Positions 14,929 to 23,832 of a stretch of DNA of 41,600 nucleotides are shown here, in pieces. The first letter of the stretch is position 1. Each line of letters starts with the position of its first letter. Made by a program: the position numbers and the translations under genes. Source of the DNA: an uncultured Oscillospiraceae bacterium (GTDB lineage Bacteria; Bacillota; Clostridia; Oscillospirales; Oscillospiraceae); the NCBI GenBank assembly GCA_910587205.1, contig CAJULZ010000009.1, positions 1 through 41,600 of the forward strand, in the 5' to 3' direction. The notes below the pieces were generated by a model. That model saw nothing but the letters and a program-made list of their open reading frames with translations, was not told the origin of the DNA and did not search any database.

Positions 14929-16132
14929 GCCGGAGCTGCTCTCCCCCGCCGGAGACCGGGAACGGCTGGACATGGCCCTGGCCTACGGCGCGGACGCGGT
15001 GTACCTGGCGGGGGAGGCCTTCGGGATGCGGGCCTTCGCCGGGAATTTTAGCCGGGACGGCTTGGCGGAGGCGGTGAAAGCCGCCCACGCCAAGGGCGCG
15101 CGGGTGCACGTGACCTGCAACACCCTGGCCCGGAACAACGAGGCGGCGCGGCTGCCGGAATATCTGGAATACCTGGACGGCATCGGCGCGGACGCGGTAA
15201 TCGCCGCGGGGGTGGATGTGCTGGAGCTGTGCAAGCGGCATGCCCCCCGCGTCCAGGTACACATGTCCACCCAGACGGGCATCACCAACTATGAGATGGC
15301 CCGGGTTTGGCACGAGCTGGGGGCAAGCCGGGTCATCCTGGCCCGGGAGCTGTCTTTGGACGAGGTGGCGGAAATTCGCGCCAAAGCCCCCCGAGGGCTG
15401 GAGGTGGAGTGCTTTGTCCACGGGGCCATGTGCGTGTCCTATTCCGGCCGGTGCCTGCTCAGCAACTATATGACCGGGCGGGACGCCGCCCGGGGGGCGT
15501 GCGCCCAGCCCTGCCGCTACCAGTACGCCCTGGTGGAGGAAAAGCGGCCTGGGGAATACTTCCCCGTGTTCGAGAAAAACGGCGAGACCTTCATCTTGAA
15601 CAGCCGGGATATGTGCATGATCGACCATATCCCGGAGCTGCTTGACATTGGGGTGGATTCCCTGAAAATCGAGGGGCGGGCGAAAAGCGCCTACTACGCC
15701 GCCATGACTACCGCGGCCTACCGCCATGCCGTGGACGCGGCGGCGGAGGGGCGTCCGCTGGAAAACGTGTGGCGGGATGAGGTGGACAAGGTGAGCCACC
15801 GGCATTACTCTACCGGCTTCTGGTTCGGCCAGCCGGGGCAGTACACCGAGTCTGCCCGGTATGTCCGGGACTGGCAGGTGCTGGCGGTGGTCGCCGCCTG
15901 CGACGGGCTGGGCGGCGCGGTGCTGTCACTGCGCAACAAATTCGCCGCCGGGGACAGGATCGAGGTGGTGGGGCCGGATGTGCCCGCCTTTGCCATGGAG
16001 GCCCCGGTGATGCGGGACATGGACGGCTTTGAACTGCGGGAGCCCCGGCATCCCCAAATGCAGTTCCGCATGAAGCTGCCCCGCCAAGTGCCGCCGCTGT
16101 CCATCGTGCGGGCGTGCCGGCCCAGCTCATAG
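14921..16132 (+). CDS. peptidase U32 family protein (TrhP-like)
   Basis: 403 aa. It begins MAKPELLSPAGDRERLDMAL, the usual U32 opening. The U32 signature with its conserved Cys residues appears as ECFVHGAMCVSYSGRCLLS and RGACAQPCRY, four cysteines that bind an Fe-S cluster in related proteins. LNSRDMCMIDHIPEL and SLKIEGRAKSAYY are further signatures. Members of this branch (Bacillus TrhP, E. coli TrhP and RlhA) act in prephenate-dependent hydroxylation of tRNA U34 or of 23S rRNA rather than as true proteases. The ATG at 14921 overlaps mltG, so expression is coupled. Confidence 0.92.
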   Translation: MAKPELLSPAGDRERLDMALAYGADAVYLAGEAFGMRAFAGNFSRDGLAEAVKAAHAKGARVHVTCNTLARNNEAARLPEYLEYLDGIGADAVIAAGVDVLELCKRHAPRVQVHMSTQTGITNYEMARVWHELGASRVILARELSLDEVAEIRAKAPRGLEVECFVHGAMCVSYSGRCLLSNYMTGRDAARGACAQPCRYQYALVEEKRPGEYFPVFEKNGETFILNSRDMCMIDHIPELLDIGVDSLKIEGRAKSAYYAAMTTAAYRHAVDAAAEGRPLENVWRDEVDKVSHRHYSTGFWFGQPGQYTESARYVRDWQVLAVVAACDGLGGAVLSLRNKFAAGDRIEVVGPDVPAFAMEAPVMRDMDGFELREPRHPQMQFRMKLPRQVPPLSIVRACRPSS

Positions 16133-16142
16133 CGCGAATCGG

Positions 16143-16174
16143 CAATCTGCCTGGGCGCCCGCCCAGGCAGATTG
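16143..16174 (+). terminator. long stem-loop after the U32 gene
   Basis: A perfect 14-bp stem CAATCTGCCTGGGC (16143-16156) with 16161-16174 and a 4-nt loop. There is no U-tract, and a second weaker hairpin (GCCCCCGG..GGGC) follows. It is probably the end of the mltG-U32 transcript. Confidence 0.65.
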
Positions 16175-16243
16175 CTATATGCCCCCGGTTGGGCATACTA
16201 TAGGAAGCGATTGAAAAACCGTTTGTGAAAGGGGGCGTGTCCC

Positions 16244-17404
16244 ATGCTGGACGCAATCCTGCGCCGCTTTATTCCCCGGTACCAGGACGCCGGCGACCCC
16301 GCGGTGCGGGAGCGGTACGGCCTGCTGGCGGGCGGGTTCGGGCTGGCGCTGAACCTGCTGCTCTTTGCCGTTAAGCTGTTCGCCGGGCTGCTCACCGGGG
16401 CCATTTCGGTGACGGCGGACGCCTTCAACAACCTGTCCGACGCCGCCGGGTCGGCGGTGACGCTGGCGGGGTTCAAGCTGGCCGCCCAGAGGGCGGACGA
16501 GCGCCATCCCTTTGGCCACGGCCGGATCGAGTACCTGGCGGGGCTGGCGGTGTCCCTGCTGATCCTGCTGGTGGGGGTGGAGCTGGGCCGGGGGTCTGTT
16601 GAAAAAATCCTCCGGCCCGCGCCTTCCGCCCCCAGCGCCCTGGCGGTAGGGCTGCTGGCCTTTTCCATCCTGGTGAAAGTGTGGATGGGCTGGTTTTATG
16701 GGGCCCTGGGCCGGCGCGCCCAGTCCCCCGCCCTGGCCGCCGCCGCAGTCGATTCCCGGTCCGATGTGCTGGCCACGTCGGCAGTGCTGGCGGGGCTGGC
16801 CGTTTCCAGCCTGTTCCGCGTCCAGCTGGACGGCTGGCTGGGCTTGCTGGTGGCGGCGCTGATCCTGCGTGCGGGCTGGGAGGCCGCCCGGGACACCTTG
16901 GACCCCCTGCTGGGCACGCCCCCCGACCCCGCCATGGTGGCGGATATTGAGAAGCTCATCCTCAGCGACCCGCAGATTTTGGGGGTCCACGACCTGGTCG
17001 TCCACGACTACGGCCCTGGGCGGCGGATGATGAGCGTCCACGCCGAGGTGTCCGCCCAGTGCGCCCTGCTGGACATACACGCCGTCATCGACCGCATCGA
17101 GCGGGAGCTGGCGGGTCAGTTCCAGCTGGAGGCGGTGATCCACATCGACCCGGTGCAGCCCGGCGACCCCCGTACCCGGCGGCTGCTGGCCCTGGTGGAA
17201 GGGCTGGCCCAGGAGCTGGACGCCGCCGCCACCGTCCACGACCTGCGCTGCGGCCCCGAGGGCGAGGTGTCCTTCGACGTGGTAGTGCCCTACGACGTGC
17301 CCCTTACCGACGGGGAGGTGCGAGAGGCGATGGAACGGAAGGTGCGGGAGCGGGAACCTGGGTGCGTCCCGGTGATTGGGGTGGACCGGAGCCATGTGTT
17401 GTAA
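16244..17404 (+). CDS. cation diffusion facilitator, probable Mn2+ exporter
   Basis: 386 aa. Six membrane helices (about 30-210) precede a cytoplasmic domain that appears to hold two ferredoxin-like CDF modules, longer than the minimal family. The helix-2 site is Asn62-x3-Asp66 (NNLSD) and the helix-5 site is Asp170-x3-Asp174 (DSRSD). NxxxD with DxxxD is the pattern of Mn-type CDFs such as MntE; Zn-type CDFs normally use His. HPFGHGRIEYLAG is the conserved loop after helix 2. It should export metal in exchange for protons. The metal assignment follows from these residues and is not proven. Confidence 0.9.
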   Translation: MLDAILRRFIPRYQDAGDPAVRERYGLLAGGFGLALNLLLFAVKLFAGLLTGAISVTADAFNNLSDAAGSAVTLAGFKLAAQRADERHPFGHGRIEYLAGLAVSLLILLVGVELGRGSVEKILRPAPSAPSALAVGLLAFSILVKVWMGWFYGALGRRAQSPALAAAAVDSRSDVLATSAVLAGLAVSSLFRVQLDGWLGLLVAALILRAGWEAARDTLDPLLGTPPDPAMVADIEKLILSDPQILGVHDLVVHDYGPGRRMMSVHAEVSAQCALLDIHAVIDRIERELAGQFQLEAVIHIDPVQPGDPRTRRLLALVEGLAQELDAAATVHDLRCGPEGEVSFDVVVPYDVPLTDGEVREAMERKVREREPGCVPVIGVDRSHVL

Positions 17405-17432
17405 GCCGGGACGGTTTATTCACAAAAAATTG

Positions 17433-17461
17433 TAGAAATTTCCCGCCGTTTGTCCTATAAT
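17433..17461 (+). promoter_or_regulatory. promoter of the two-component operon
   Basis: TAGAAA (17433-17438, 4 of 6), a 17-bp spacer and TATAAT (17456-17461). The transcript would carry the repeat at 17470-17600 in its 5' leader. Confidence 0.65.
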
Positions 17462-17469
17462 AATACCAT

Positions 17470-17600
17470 GTTGCTACGCTGCGCCTGTTCACAGCGCGCG
17501 GCTTCGCGCCGACTCGGACAAAACCGGCTCCGGCCGCGCGCGGCGGAGCTTTTGCCCCCGCTCCGTTCCATCCGCGCTGCTGACGACAGCTTCGCGCATA
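17470..17600. repeat. diverged GC-rich palindromic repeat in the response-regulator leader
   Basis: This holds GACAAAACCGGCTCCGG and GGCGGAGCTTTTGCCCC as imperfect inverted arms around CGCGCGCG. CCGCGCTGCTGACGACAGC near 17575 resembles CCGCGCTGCTTGCGACGGC near 35730. It looks like a degenerate relative of the nested palindromes at 13240 and 29410. No coding potential was found in it. Confidence 0.5.
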
Positions 17601-17622
17601 TACACAGAAAGGGTGTGTCAAA

Positions 17623-18306
17623 ATGCCCCGCACAATCCTGATTGTGGAGGACGACAAGAATATCGCCGACCTGCTCCGTCTCTATCTGGAGAAGGAGGAA
17701 ATGGCCTGCCACGTGGCCGGGGACGGCCTGGCAGGCCTGGAGAAATTCCAGCAGGTGCAGCCGGATCTGGTGCTGCTGGACATCATGCTGCCCGGGATGG
17801 ACGGCTGGTCCGTGTGCCGGAAGATCCGGGAGACCTCCAAAACCCCCATCATCATGCTCACCGCCAAGGGCGAGCTGGAGGACAAGGTGTCCGGGCTGGA
17901 GATGGGGGCGGACGACTACATCACCAAGCCCTTTGAGGCCAAAGAGGTGGTGGCCCGGATACACGCCGTGCTGCGCCGCTTTGGGGAGGAGGAGCAGCTG
18001 GAAAAACGCCTCAGCTTCGACAAGCTGGTGGTCAATCTGGACTCCTATGAGCTGCTGGTGGACGGCAGGCGGGTGGACACCCCGCCCAAGGAGCTGGAGC
18101 TGCTTTACCACCTGGCGGCGGCCCCCAACCGGGTGTTTACCCGGAACCAGCTGCTGGACGAGGTGTGGGGCTTTGACTATTTTGGCGACAGCCGCACGGT
18201 GGACGTGCACATCAAGCGCCTGCGGGAGAAGCTGGAGGGCGTGTCCGACCAGTGGAGCCTGAAAACCGTCTGGGGCGTGGGCTACAAGTTCGAGGTCACT
18301 GCCTGA
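17623..18306 (+). CDS. OmpR/PhoB family response regulator
   Basis: 227 aa. Receiver domain 1-120 has the acidic pair Glu9-Asp10-Asp11, the phospho-acceptor Asp53 (LLDIMLPGMDGW), Thr80 and Lys102 (TKPF). The winged-helix effector domain (about 130-225) ends with RTVDVHIKRLREKL and the WGVGYKFE wing, as is typical of OmpR. The stop shares one base with the kinase start, so the two form a coupled pair. The target genes are unknown; the envelope protease HtrA directly downstream is one candidate, suggesting a cell-envelope stimulus. Confidence 0.95.
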   Translation: MPRTILIVEDDKNIADLLRLYLEKEEMACHVAGDGLAGLEKFQQVQPDLVLLDIMLPGMDGWSVCRKIRETSKTPIIMLTAKGELEDKVSGLEMGADDYITKPFEAKEVVARIHAVLRRFGEEEQLEKRLSFDKLVVNLDSYELLVDGRRVDTPPKELELLYHLAAAPNRVFTRNQLLDEVWGFDYFGDSRTVDVHIKRLREKLEGVSDQWSLKTVWGVGYKFEVTA

Positions 18307-19727
18307 TGAAAACCATGTATGGGCGGCAGTTTGCCACGATGGTGGGCATGGTGCTGCTGTCCTTCCTGATGCTGGGGGCGTCCTTCGCCACGCTGAGCTA
18401 CCAGTACACCATTCGGGAGAAAAAGGACACCCTGGAGCGCAACGCGAAGTACATCGCCGACTTCACCTCCAACGCCGTCAAGAACGGCGGAGAGCTGGTG
18501 TGGCAGGGCGATTCCTTCCAAAGCTATCTGGCTTCGGTGGCCCGGGTGTCCGACTCCCATGTGCTGGTGGCCACGCCGGAGGGGATCATCCTCTGCGCCA
18601 CCAGCGGCGAGCGCAAGCTGCCCGGCTTACAGTACGCTCCCCTTTCCCAGGAGATGGTGGACGAGGTGGCGGCAGGCTCTTTTGTGGGCATGACCGACCT
18701 GGACGGGCTGTACCCGGAGGCCCGGTATTTGGTGGGCCTGCCCGCCACCAGCGACACCGGCCATGTGCAGGGGCTGGTGCTGGTGTCCTGCCCGGCGTCC
18801 AACATCAGCGGGATGTGGCGGGATCTGTCCGCCATTCTGATGGTAACCGCTTTGGCGGTAATACTCATTGCCGCCATTATCTGCTCCGTGACCAGTATGC
18901 ACCAGTCCCAGCCCATCAAGGAGATCGCCGCGGCCGCCCGGCAGTTTGGCCTGGGCGAGTTCAGCGTGCGGGTGGACGTGGGCAGCCGCCGGGACGAGGT
19001 GGGAGAGCTGGCCGAGGCGTTTAACGCCATGGCCGAGTCCCTGTCCACCAGCGAGCAGCGGCGCACCGAGTTTATCGCCAACGTCTCCCATGAGCTCAAG
19101 ACCCCCATGACCACCATTGCCGGGTTTGCCGACGGCATCCTGGACGGCACCATCCCGCCGGAGGAGGAGCGGCACTACCTGGAGATCATCTCCTCGGAGA
19201 CCCGGCGGCTGTCCCGGCTGGTACGGTCCATGCTGGACCTGTCCCGACTCCAGTCCGACGAGCGGGCCGCCCAGCAGCAGTTTGACATCTGTGAGACACT
19301 GCTGCGCACCCTGGTGGCCCTGGAGGGTAAGGTGAACGGGAAAAACCTGGAGGTGGACGCCCAGCTCCCCGATGAGCCGGTGCCGGTCTGGGGGGATCAG
19401 GACGCCATCACCCAGGTATGCTATAACCTGCTGGATAACGCCATCAAGTTCTCCCGGGAGGGGGGCGTGCTGGGCATCGGGGTGAGCGTCAAGGGGCCCA
19501 AAGCCACCGTCTCCGTCAGCAACGAGGGGGACACGATCCCCCCGGAGGAGCTGTCCATGGTGTTCGACCGGTTCCACAAGACGGACCACTCCCGCAGCGC
19601 GGACCGGGACGGCGTGGGGCTGGGGCTGTATATCGTCAAAACGATCCTCAACAGCCACAAGGAAAATATTACGTGTACCAGCGAGGACGGCGTGACCAAA
19701 TTTGCGTTTACGCTGACGCGGGCGTGA
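18306..19727 (+). CDS. membrane sensor histidine kinase
   Basis: 473 aa from ATG 18306, which overlaps the response-regulator stop. Helix 1 is at about 9-31, the extracytoplasmic sensor at 32-175 and helix 2 at about 177-198; a HAMP domain (QPIKEIAAAARQFGLGEF) lies at about 200-250. HisKA has His262 (ANVSHELKTPMTTI). HATPase signatures are the N box YNLLDNAIKFS, SNEGDTIPPEEL and the G2 box DGVGLGLYIVK. All catalytic elements are intact. It phosphorylates the adjacent OmpR-type regulator. The signal is unknown; the sensor has a PAS-like look (SHVLVATPEGIILCATSG), which would suit a double-Cache or PDC fold. Confidence 0.95.
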   Translation: MKTMYGRQFATMVGMVLLSFLMLGASFATLSYQYTIREKKDTLERNAKYIADFTSNAVKNGGELVWQGDSFQSYLASVARVSDSHVLVATPEGIILCATSGERKLPGLQYAPLSQEMVDEVAAGSFVGMTDLDGLYPEARYLVGLPATSDTGHVQGLVLVSCPASNISGMWRDLSAILMVTALAVILIAAIICSVTSMHQSQPIKEIAAAARQFGLGEFSVRVDVGSRRDEVGELAEAFNAMAESLSTSEQRRTEFIANVSHELKTPMTTIAGFADGILDGTIPPEEERHYLEIISSETRRLSRLVRSMLDLSRLQSDERAAQQQFDICETLLRTLVALEGKVNGKNLEVDAQLPDEPVPVWGDQDAITQVCYNLLDNAIKFSREGGVLGIGVSVKGPKATVSVSNEGDTIPPEELSMVFDRFHKTDHSRSADRDGVGLGLYIVKTILNSHKENITCTSEDGVTKFAFTLTRA

Positions 19728-19798
19728 TGTGCCCGACGCCGCGGTGATATTTTCCGGGCTCCGCGCATCTGCCGCTTTTATCGTAAGGAGGTTCCACT

Positions 19799-21094
19799 AT
19801 GGACAATTATCTCTCCTCCCGCTGGCCCAAGGGGCCCGGCATCCAGCCGCCCCCGGTGCCCTCCGGACGGCCGGGCGCGGCCCCGGCGGAGCGGAAAAAA
19901 CGCCCTGCCCGGCGGTGGCTGGCCGGGGTGGCGTGCATCGTTCTGGGACTGGTCCTGCTGGGCGGGGTCAGCTTTTGGGCGGTGAGTGCGCTGGCCGAGG
20001 CGTTGGCCGGGGCGGAGTTCCCGGACAGCGAGTTTGGGGAGCCGCCCTCCTGGCCCAACCGCGACCTGCTCCGGAACCCGGACTGGTCGCCGGAGGACCT
20101 GCCCTGGGGGGAGCCGGATCCGTCGGTGCAGCTGGCGGTGGAGCCCGCGGGGGACGCCCTGTCCGGGAGGGAGATCCACCAGTCGGCCCTGCCCAGTATG
20201 GTGTATGTGGAGGCGCAGCAGCGGGGCCGCCTGGGCATCAGCACCCACGCGGGCACCGGCATCATCGTCACCCGCACCGGCTACGTGCTCACCAACTACC
20301 ATGTCATCGATGAGTCGGACACGGTGCAGGTCATGCTGCTGTCCGACCGGGGCAATACTTACTACGACGCGAAGGTGGTCGGGTTTGACGAGGAATTTGA
20401 CGTAGCTGTGCTGAAATTTGAGGGCGAGGGGCTCACCCCCGCCCCCCTGGGGGATTCCGACGCGCTGGCGGTGGGGGACCGGGTATACGCCGAGGGGAAC
20501 CCCATGGGCTACCTGCTGGGCAGCATGACGGACGGCATCGTGTCTGCCCTGGACCGGGACGATGAGGTGGACGGGAACGGCCTGGGCCTGATCCAGACCT
20601 CCGCCGCCCTCAATCCGGGGAACTCCGGCGGCGCGCTGCTCAACGAGGCGGGCCAGGTAGTGGGCATTACCTCGGCCAAGATCACCGGCCTTGTGAGCGA
20701 CGACGGCGAACCCATTGAGGAGGCCGCCGTCATTGAGGGGATTGGGCTGGCCATCCCCATTTCGGACATACTCCCCTTTGTCAACCGCATCCTGGCCACA
20801 GGGAAAAGCTGGCGGCCCTCCATCGGCATCACCTGCTTTGAGACTACGGTGGACGGTCGGAGCGGGATCCAGGTGGCCTCGGTGGAGGAGGATGTACCCG
20901 CAGGGGAAGCGGGACTGTCGGAGGGCGACCTGATTGTGGCGGCCAATGGGGTGGAGGTTTCCTCCCTGGCGGGGCTGCGGCGGGTGCTGTACCGCACGGG
21001 GGTGGACGGCATGGTGTCGTGCACGGTGGTGCGGGAAGGGGCGGAGCTGGAGATATCGTTTGCCCTGGTCGACCGGCTGGAGGAGCAGGGATAA
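19799..21094 (+). CDS. HtrA/DegP-type trypsin-like serine protease
   Basis: 431 aa. A Pro-rich cytoplasmic tail (1-39) and one membrane helix (about 40-65) are followed by an acidic Pro/Trp linker. The protease domain has catalytic His168 (TNYHVID), Asp201 (EEFDVAVLKF) and Ser276 (NPGNSGGAL). One C-terminal PDZ domain (about 340-425) has GLSEGDLIVAANGVEV. It is an envelope quality-control protease acting outside the membrane. AAGGAGG precedes the ATG. It lies 71 nt after the histidine kinase with no terminator between, so it may be part of, and controlled by, that two-component operon. Confidence 0.95.
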   Translation: MDNYLSSRWPKGPGIQPPPVPSGRPGAAPAERKKRPARRWLAGVACIVLGLVLLGGVSFWAVSALAEALAGAEFPDSEFGEPPSWPNRDLLRNPDWSPEDLPWGEPDPSVQLAVEPAGDALSGREIHQSALPSMVYVEAQQRGRLGISTHAGTGIIVTRTGYVLTNYHVIDESDTVQVMLLSDRGNTYYDAKVVGFDEEFDVAVLKFEGEGLTPAPLGDSDALAVGDRVYAEGNPMGYLLGSMTDGIVSALDRDDEVDGNGLGLIQTSAALNPGNSGGALLNEAGQVVGITSAKITGLVSDDGEPIEEAAVIEGIGLAIPISDILPFVNRILATGKSWRPSIGITCFETTVDGRSGIQVASVEEDVPAGEAGLSEGDLIVAANGVEVSSLAGLRRVLYRTGVDGMVSCTVVREGAELEISFALVDRLEEQG

Positions 21095-21102
21095 CAGGAC
21101 AT

Positions 21103-21135
21103 GGCGGCCCGCGCCCCAGGAGGGCGCGGGCCGCC
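21103..21135. terminator. 14-bp stem-loop between htrA and birA
   Basis: GGCGGCCCGCGCCC (21103-21116) pairs perfectly with 21122-21135 over a 5-nt loop. It has no T-run. The birA ribosome site starts 6 nt later, so it may modulate rather than end transcription. Confidence 0.6.
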
Positions 21136-21154
21136 CCAACAGGAGGGGACGGGT

Positions 21155-22132
21155 ATGGAGCGGGAACAGGTGGCGGCGCTGCTGGCCGGGGCGGAGGGAT
21201 ATCTCTCCGGCGAGGAGATGAGCCGCGCGCTGGGGGTGACGCGGGCGGCGGTGTGGAAGGAGATCGAGGCCCTGCGGGAGGCGGGCTGGCCCATCCAGTC
21301 CTCCACCCGGAAAGGGTACCGACTGGCCGGGCCGCCCCCGGTGCTGTCGGCGGCGTATATCTCCGCCATGCTGCCTCCGGGCAACCTGTTTGCCGGCAAG
21401 GTGCTGGTGGAGCCGCTGGTAGACTCCACCAATACCCGGCTGAAAACCATGGCGGCGGCGGGCGCGCCCACAGGCGCCGCCCTGCTGGCCGAGGAGCAGA
21501 GCGGGGGCCGGGGCACCCATGGGCGGTCATTCCAGTCCCCCAAGGGGGATGGGTTGTACCTTTCGGTGCTCCTGCGGCCCGGATTGACCCGGCTACAGGA
21601 TCTGCTTACCCTGACGGGCTGGGTGGGCGTGGCCGCCCGGGAGGCTGTGGAGGAGGCCAGCGGGGCCCCGGTGGACATCAAATGGCTCAACGACCTGTAT
21701 CTGAACGGTAAAAAGTTGTGCGGCATTCTCACAGAGCTGTCTTTTTTGGGGGAGAGCGGCGAACCGGATTACGTGGTGGCCGGGATGGGGGTCAACATGA
21801 GCCAGACTGCCGAGACCTTCCGGGCCCAGGGGCTGGGAGATATCGCCACCTCCCTGGCCCTGGAGGGCTGGCCCGTGGAGCGGAATCACCTGGCCGTCTG
21901 CCTTCTGAAGGCGCTGGACAGGCTCAGCCGGGGGTTTCCCGCCGAGCGGACGGACTATCTGGCCCGGTACAGGGCCCGCTGCATCACCCTGGGGCGGCGG
22001 GTGTCCTTTGAGGCGGCGGGCGGCGTGCTCACCGGCACGGCCCGGGGGGTGGACGACGCTTTTGCCTTGCAGGTGACAGGGGAGGACGGCGGGGAGTACG
22101 CCGTGTCCTCCGGCACCGTGACGATGCTGTGA
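21155..22132 (+). CDS. birA: biotin operon repressor / biotin-protein ligase
   Basis: 325 aa. The N-terminal winged helix (about 1-60, SRALGVTRAAVWKEIEALR) gives DNA binding, as in group II BirA. The ligase core has the biotinyl-AMP loop GGRGTHGRSFQSPKGDGLYLS, KWLNDLYLNGKKLCGIL and GMGVNMSQ; the C-terminal SH3-like domain has the VDDAFALQV strand. It attaches biotin to carboxylase carriers and can repress biotin genes. ATG 21155 is set by AGGAGG at 21141-21146. No biotin synthesis genes are present in the window. A response regulator follows 13 nt downstream. Confidence 0.94.
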   Translation: MEREQVAALLAGAEGYLSGEEMSRALGVTRAAVWKEIEALREAGWPIQSSTRKGYRLAGPPPVLSAAYISAMLPPGNLFAGKVLVEPLVDSTNTRLKTMAAAGAPTGAALLAEEQSGGRGTHGRSFQSPKGDGLYLSVLLRPGLTRLQDLLTLTGWVGVAAREAVEEASGAPVDIKWLNDLYLNGKKLCGILTELSFLGESGEPDYVVAGMGVNMSQTAETFRAQGLGDIATSLALEGWPVERNHLAVCLLKALDRLSRGFPAERTDYLARYRARCITLGRRVSFEAAGGVLTGTARGVDDAFALQVTGEDGGEYAVSSGTVTML

Positions 22133-22145
22133 AGGGGGGAGGGCC

Positions 22146-22832
22146 GTGAAGGTACTGCTGGTGGAGGATGAACCGCGGTTGGCCGAGGCGCTGGCCCAGT
22201 TGCTCCGGGACGGGGGCTGGCAGGCCGATACGGCCGCCGACGGCCCGTCGGGGTTGGAGCTGGCCCGTTCGGGGGGGTACGCCGCGGCGGTGCTGGACGT
22301 GATGCTGCCCGGACTGGATGGGTTCCGGCTTTGCCGCACCCTCCGGGAGGAGGGGAACAGCCTGCCCATCCTGATGCTCACCGCCCGATCAGACCTGGCG
22401 GACAAGGTGGCGGGGCTGGACTGCGGCGCGGACGACTATATGACCAAGCCCTTCGCGCCGGAGGAGCTGATGGCCCGGCTGCGGGCCCTGGTGCGGCGGC
22501 AGGGGGAGCCTCCCGCCCAGGGGCTTGCTTTTGCCGACCTGCGGCTGGACCCCACCACCCATGCCCTGAGCCGAGGGGAGAAGTCGGTGCAGCTGTCCCC
22601 CAAGGAATTCGGGCTGCTGCGGCTGCTGATGGCCAAAGGGGGGGCGGTGTGCCCCAAGGGGGCCATTCTGGAGCAGCTCTGGAATGGCGCGGAGGACAAC
22701 AACGTGGAGGCGTATATTTCTTTTTTGCGGAAAAAATTTTTCTATCTGGGTTCTCGGGCGTCCATCGCCACCTTGCGGAAGGTGGGCTACCGGCTGGAGG
22801 ATCCGGAGGAGGGTGCGGCGAGCGGGAAATGA
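22146..22832 (+). CDS. OmpR family response regulator without adjacent kinase
   Basis: 228 aa. The receiver has Glu7-Asp8, phospho-acceptor Asp51 (VLDVMLPGLDGF), Thr79 and Lys101 (TKPF), all intact. The winged helix (about 125-220) has VQLSPKEFGLLRLLM and NNVEAYISFLRKKF, the latter replacing the usual VDVHI.RLR of OmpR with a QseB/VirR-like variant. The GTG start follows a GGGGGGAGGG ribosome site. No kinase gene is adjacent; an M23 peptidase follows by 10 nt. It could be served by the kinase 2.4 kb upstream or by a remote one. Confidence 0.9.
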   Translation: MKVLLVEDEPRLAEALAQLLRDGGWQADTAADGPSGLELARSGGYAAAVLDVMLPGLDGFRLCRTLREEGNSLPILMLTARSDLADKVAGLDCGADDYMTKPFAPEELMARLRALVRRQGEPPAQGLAFADLRLDPTTHALSRGEKSVQLSPKEFGLLRLLMAKGGAVCPKGAILEQLWNGAEDNNVEAYISFLRKKFFYLGSRASIATLRKVGYRLEDPEEGAASGK

Positions 22833-22842
22833 GGGAAAACAA

Positions 22843-23790
22843 ATGGCGGTAAACTGCGACCCCCTGATCTATTCGGTGGTCAGGCAGGAGCATATGGCGC
22901 ACAACGATTTCTTCCTGCGGTATCTGGAATTTGATGGGGAGGAGGTTCCCCAGACGCTGACCTTTACCTGCGTGGCGCAGGGCAGGGAGTGCCGCCGGGT
23001 GGAGTACGGCCCGGAGGAAATTGCCTCGCGGCTGGCCTACAGCCGGGAGGAGCTGCCCCGCTACCGGGACAGCAGCCTGGGCCGGATCTTGGGGCTGGCC
23101 CGCCGGCCGGAGAAGGCGTTTCTCCATGAGCACTTTTCGTTTTTCGCGTCCGGGACGGTGGAGCGGCTCCTCATCCGGGCGGAATTCGGCGGCCGGGCGG
23201 AGGAAGCGGAGATCCGGATTGTACCCTATGAGAGCCCCAACCATTACCGGTTCCCGCTGGAGGGCACGGTGTTGGTGACGGACACCTACCCCTGTATCAA
23301 CTCCCACCGGTGGTGCCGCAACAGCGAGTTCGCGTTTGACGCCGGGGCGTTTGACGAGACGCTGGCCCGCGCCACCATTGGGGGCAGGCCGGTGCTGGCT
23401 GCCTGCGGCGGCGTGGTGGAGGAGGCCTTTGACGGCCTGAACGACACGGATGACGGCACCGACCTGGCGGAGATCGAGAGGAGGCACGGCGAGCATGCCC
23501 GGATTGACGGAAACCATGTGCTGCTGCGCCACCCCCACGGCGAACTGTCCCTCTATGCCCATCTGGCAAAGGGGAGCGTCCGCGTCCGGGCGGGGGAGGC
23601 CGTCCGGACAGGGCAGGAATTGGGGCTGGTGGGGAGCAGCGGATCCAGCTGGGCGCCGCACCTGCATTTCCACGTGATGCGGGACGGCATTGGCGGGCCG
23701 GGCGTGCCTGTGCGGTTCCAAAATCTGACCACTGTCCTGGGGGAGCCCTGCGCTTTGGAGGACGGGGTGAACCTTGTACGAGCGGAATAA
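22843..23790 (+). CDS. M23 (LytM-type) metallopeptidase lacking a signal peptide
   Basis: 315 aa. The C-terminal LytM domain (about 150-300) has zinc ligands His (SHRWCRNSEFAFD, with the Asp at its end), a catalytic His in LYAHLAKGS and the HxH motif HLHFHVM; the Gly-rich turn is GLVGSSGSSWAPH. The first 140 residues form a beta-rich domain of unknown kind. Most M23 peptidases are secreted to cut peptidoglycan, but no signal peptide or membrane helix is visible here: the N terminus MAVNCDPLIYSVVRQEH is polar. The substrate and location are therefore open. It is probably co-transcribed with the preceding response regulator. Confidence 0.88.
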   Translation: MAVNCDPLIYSVVRQEHMAHNDFFLRYLEFDGEEVPQTLTFTCVAQGRECRRVEYGPEEIASRLAYSREELPRYRDSSLGRILGLARRPEKAFLHEHFSFFASGTVERLLIRAEFGGRAEEAEIRIVPYESPNHYRFPLEGTVLVTDTYPCINSHRWCRNSEFAFDAGAFDETLARATIGGRPVLAACGGVVEEAFDGLNDTDDGTDLAEIERRHGEHARIDGNHVLLRHPHGELSLYAHLAKGSVRVRAGEAVRTGQELGLVGSSGSSWAPHLHFHVMRDGIGGPGVPVRFQNLTTVLGEPCALEDGVNLVRAE

Positions 23791-23795
23791 AAAAG

Positions 23796-23832
23796 CGGAG
23801 GAAGCGCGTGCGCGCTTCCTCCGTGTGTTTTT
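23796..23832 (+). terminator. rho-independent terminator
   Basis: A 13-bp stem CGGAGGAAGCGCG (23796-23808) with 23811-23823, followed by TGTGTTTTT. It sits between the M23 gene and the convergent membrane-protein gene, and an A-run before the stem helps the opposite strand. Confidence 0.9.
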
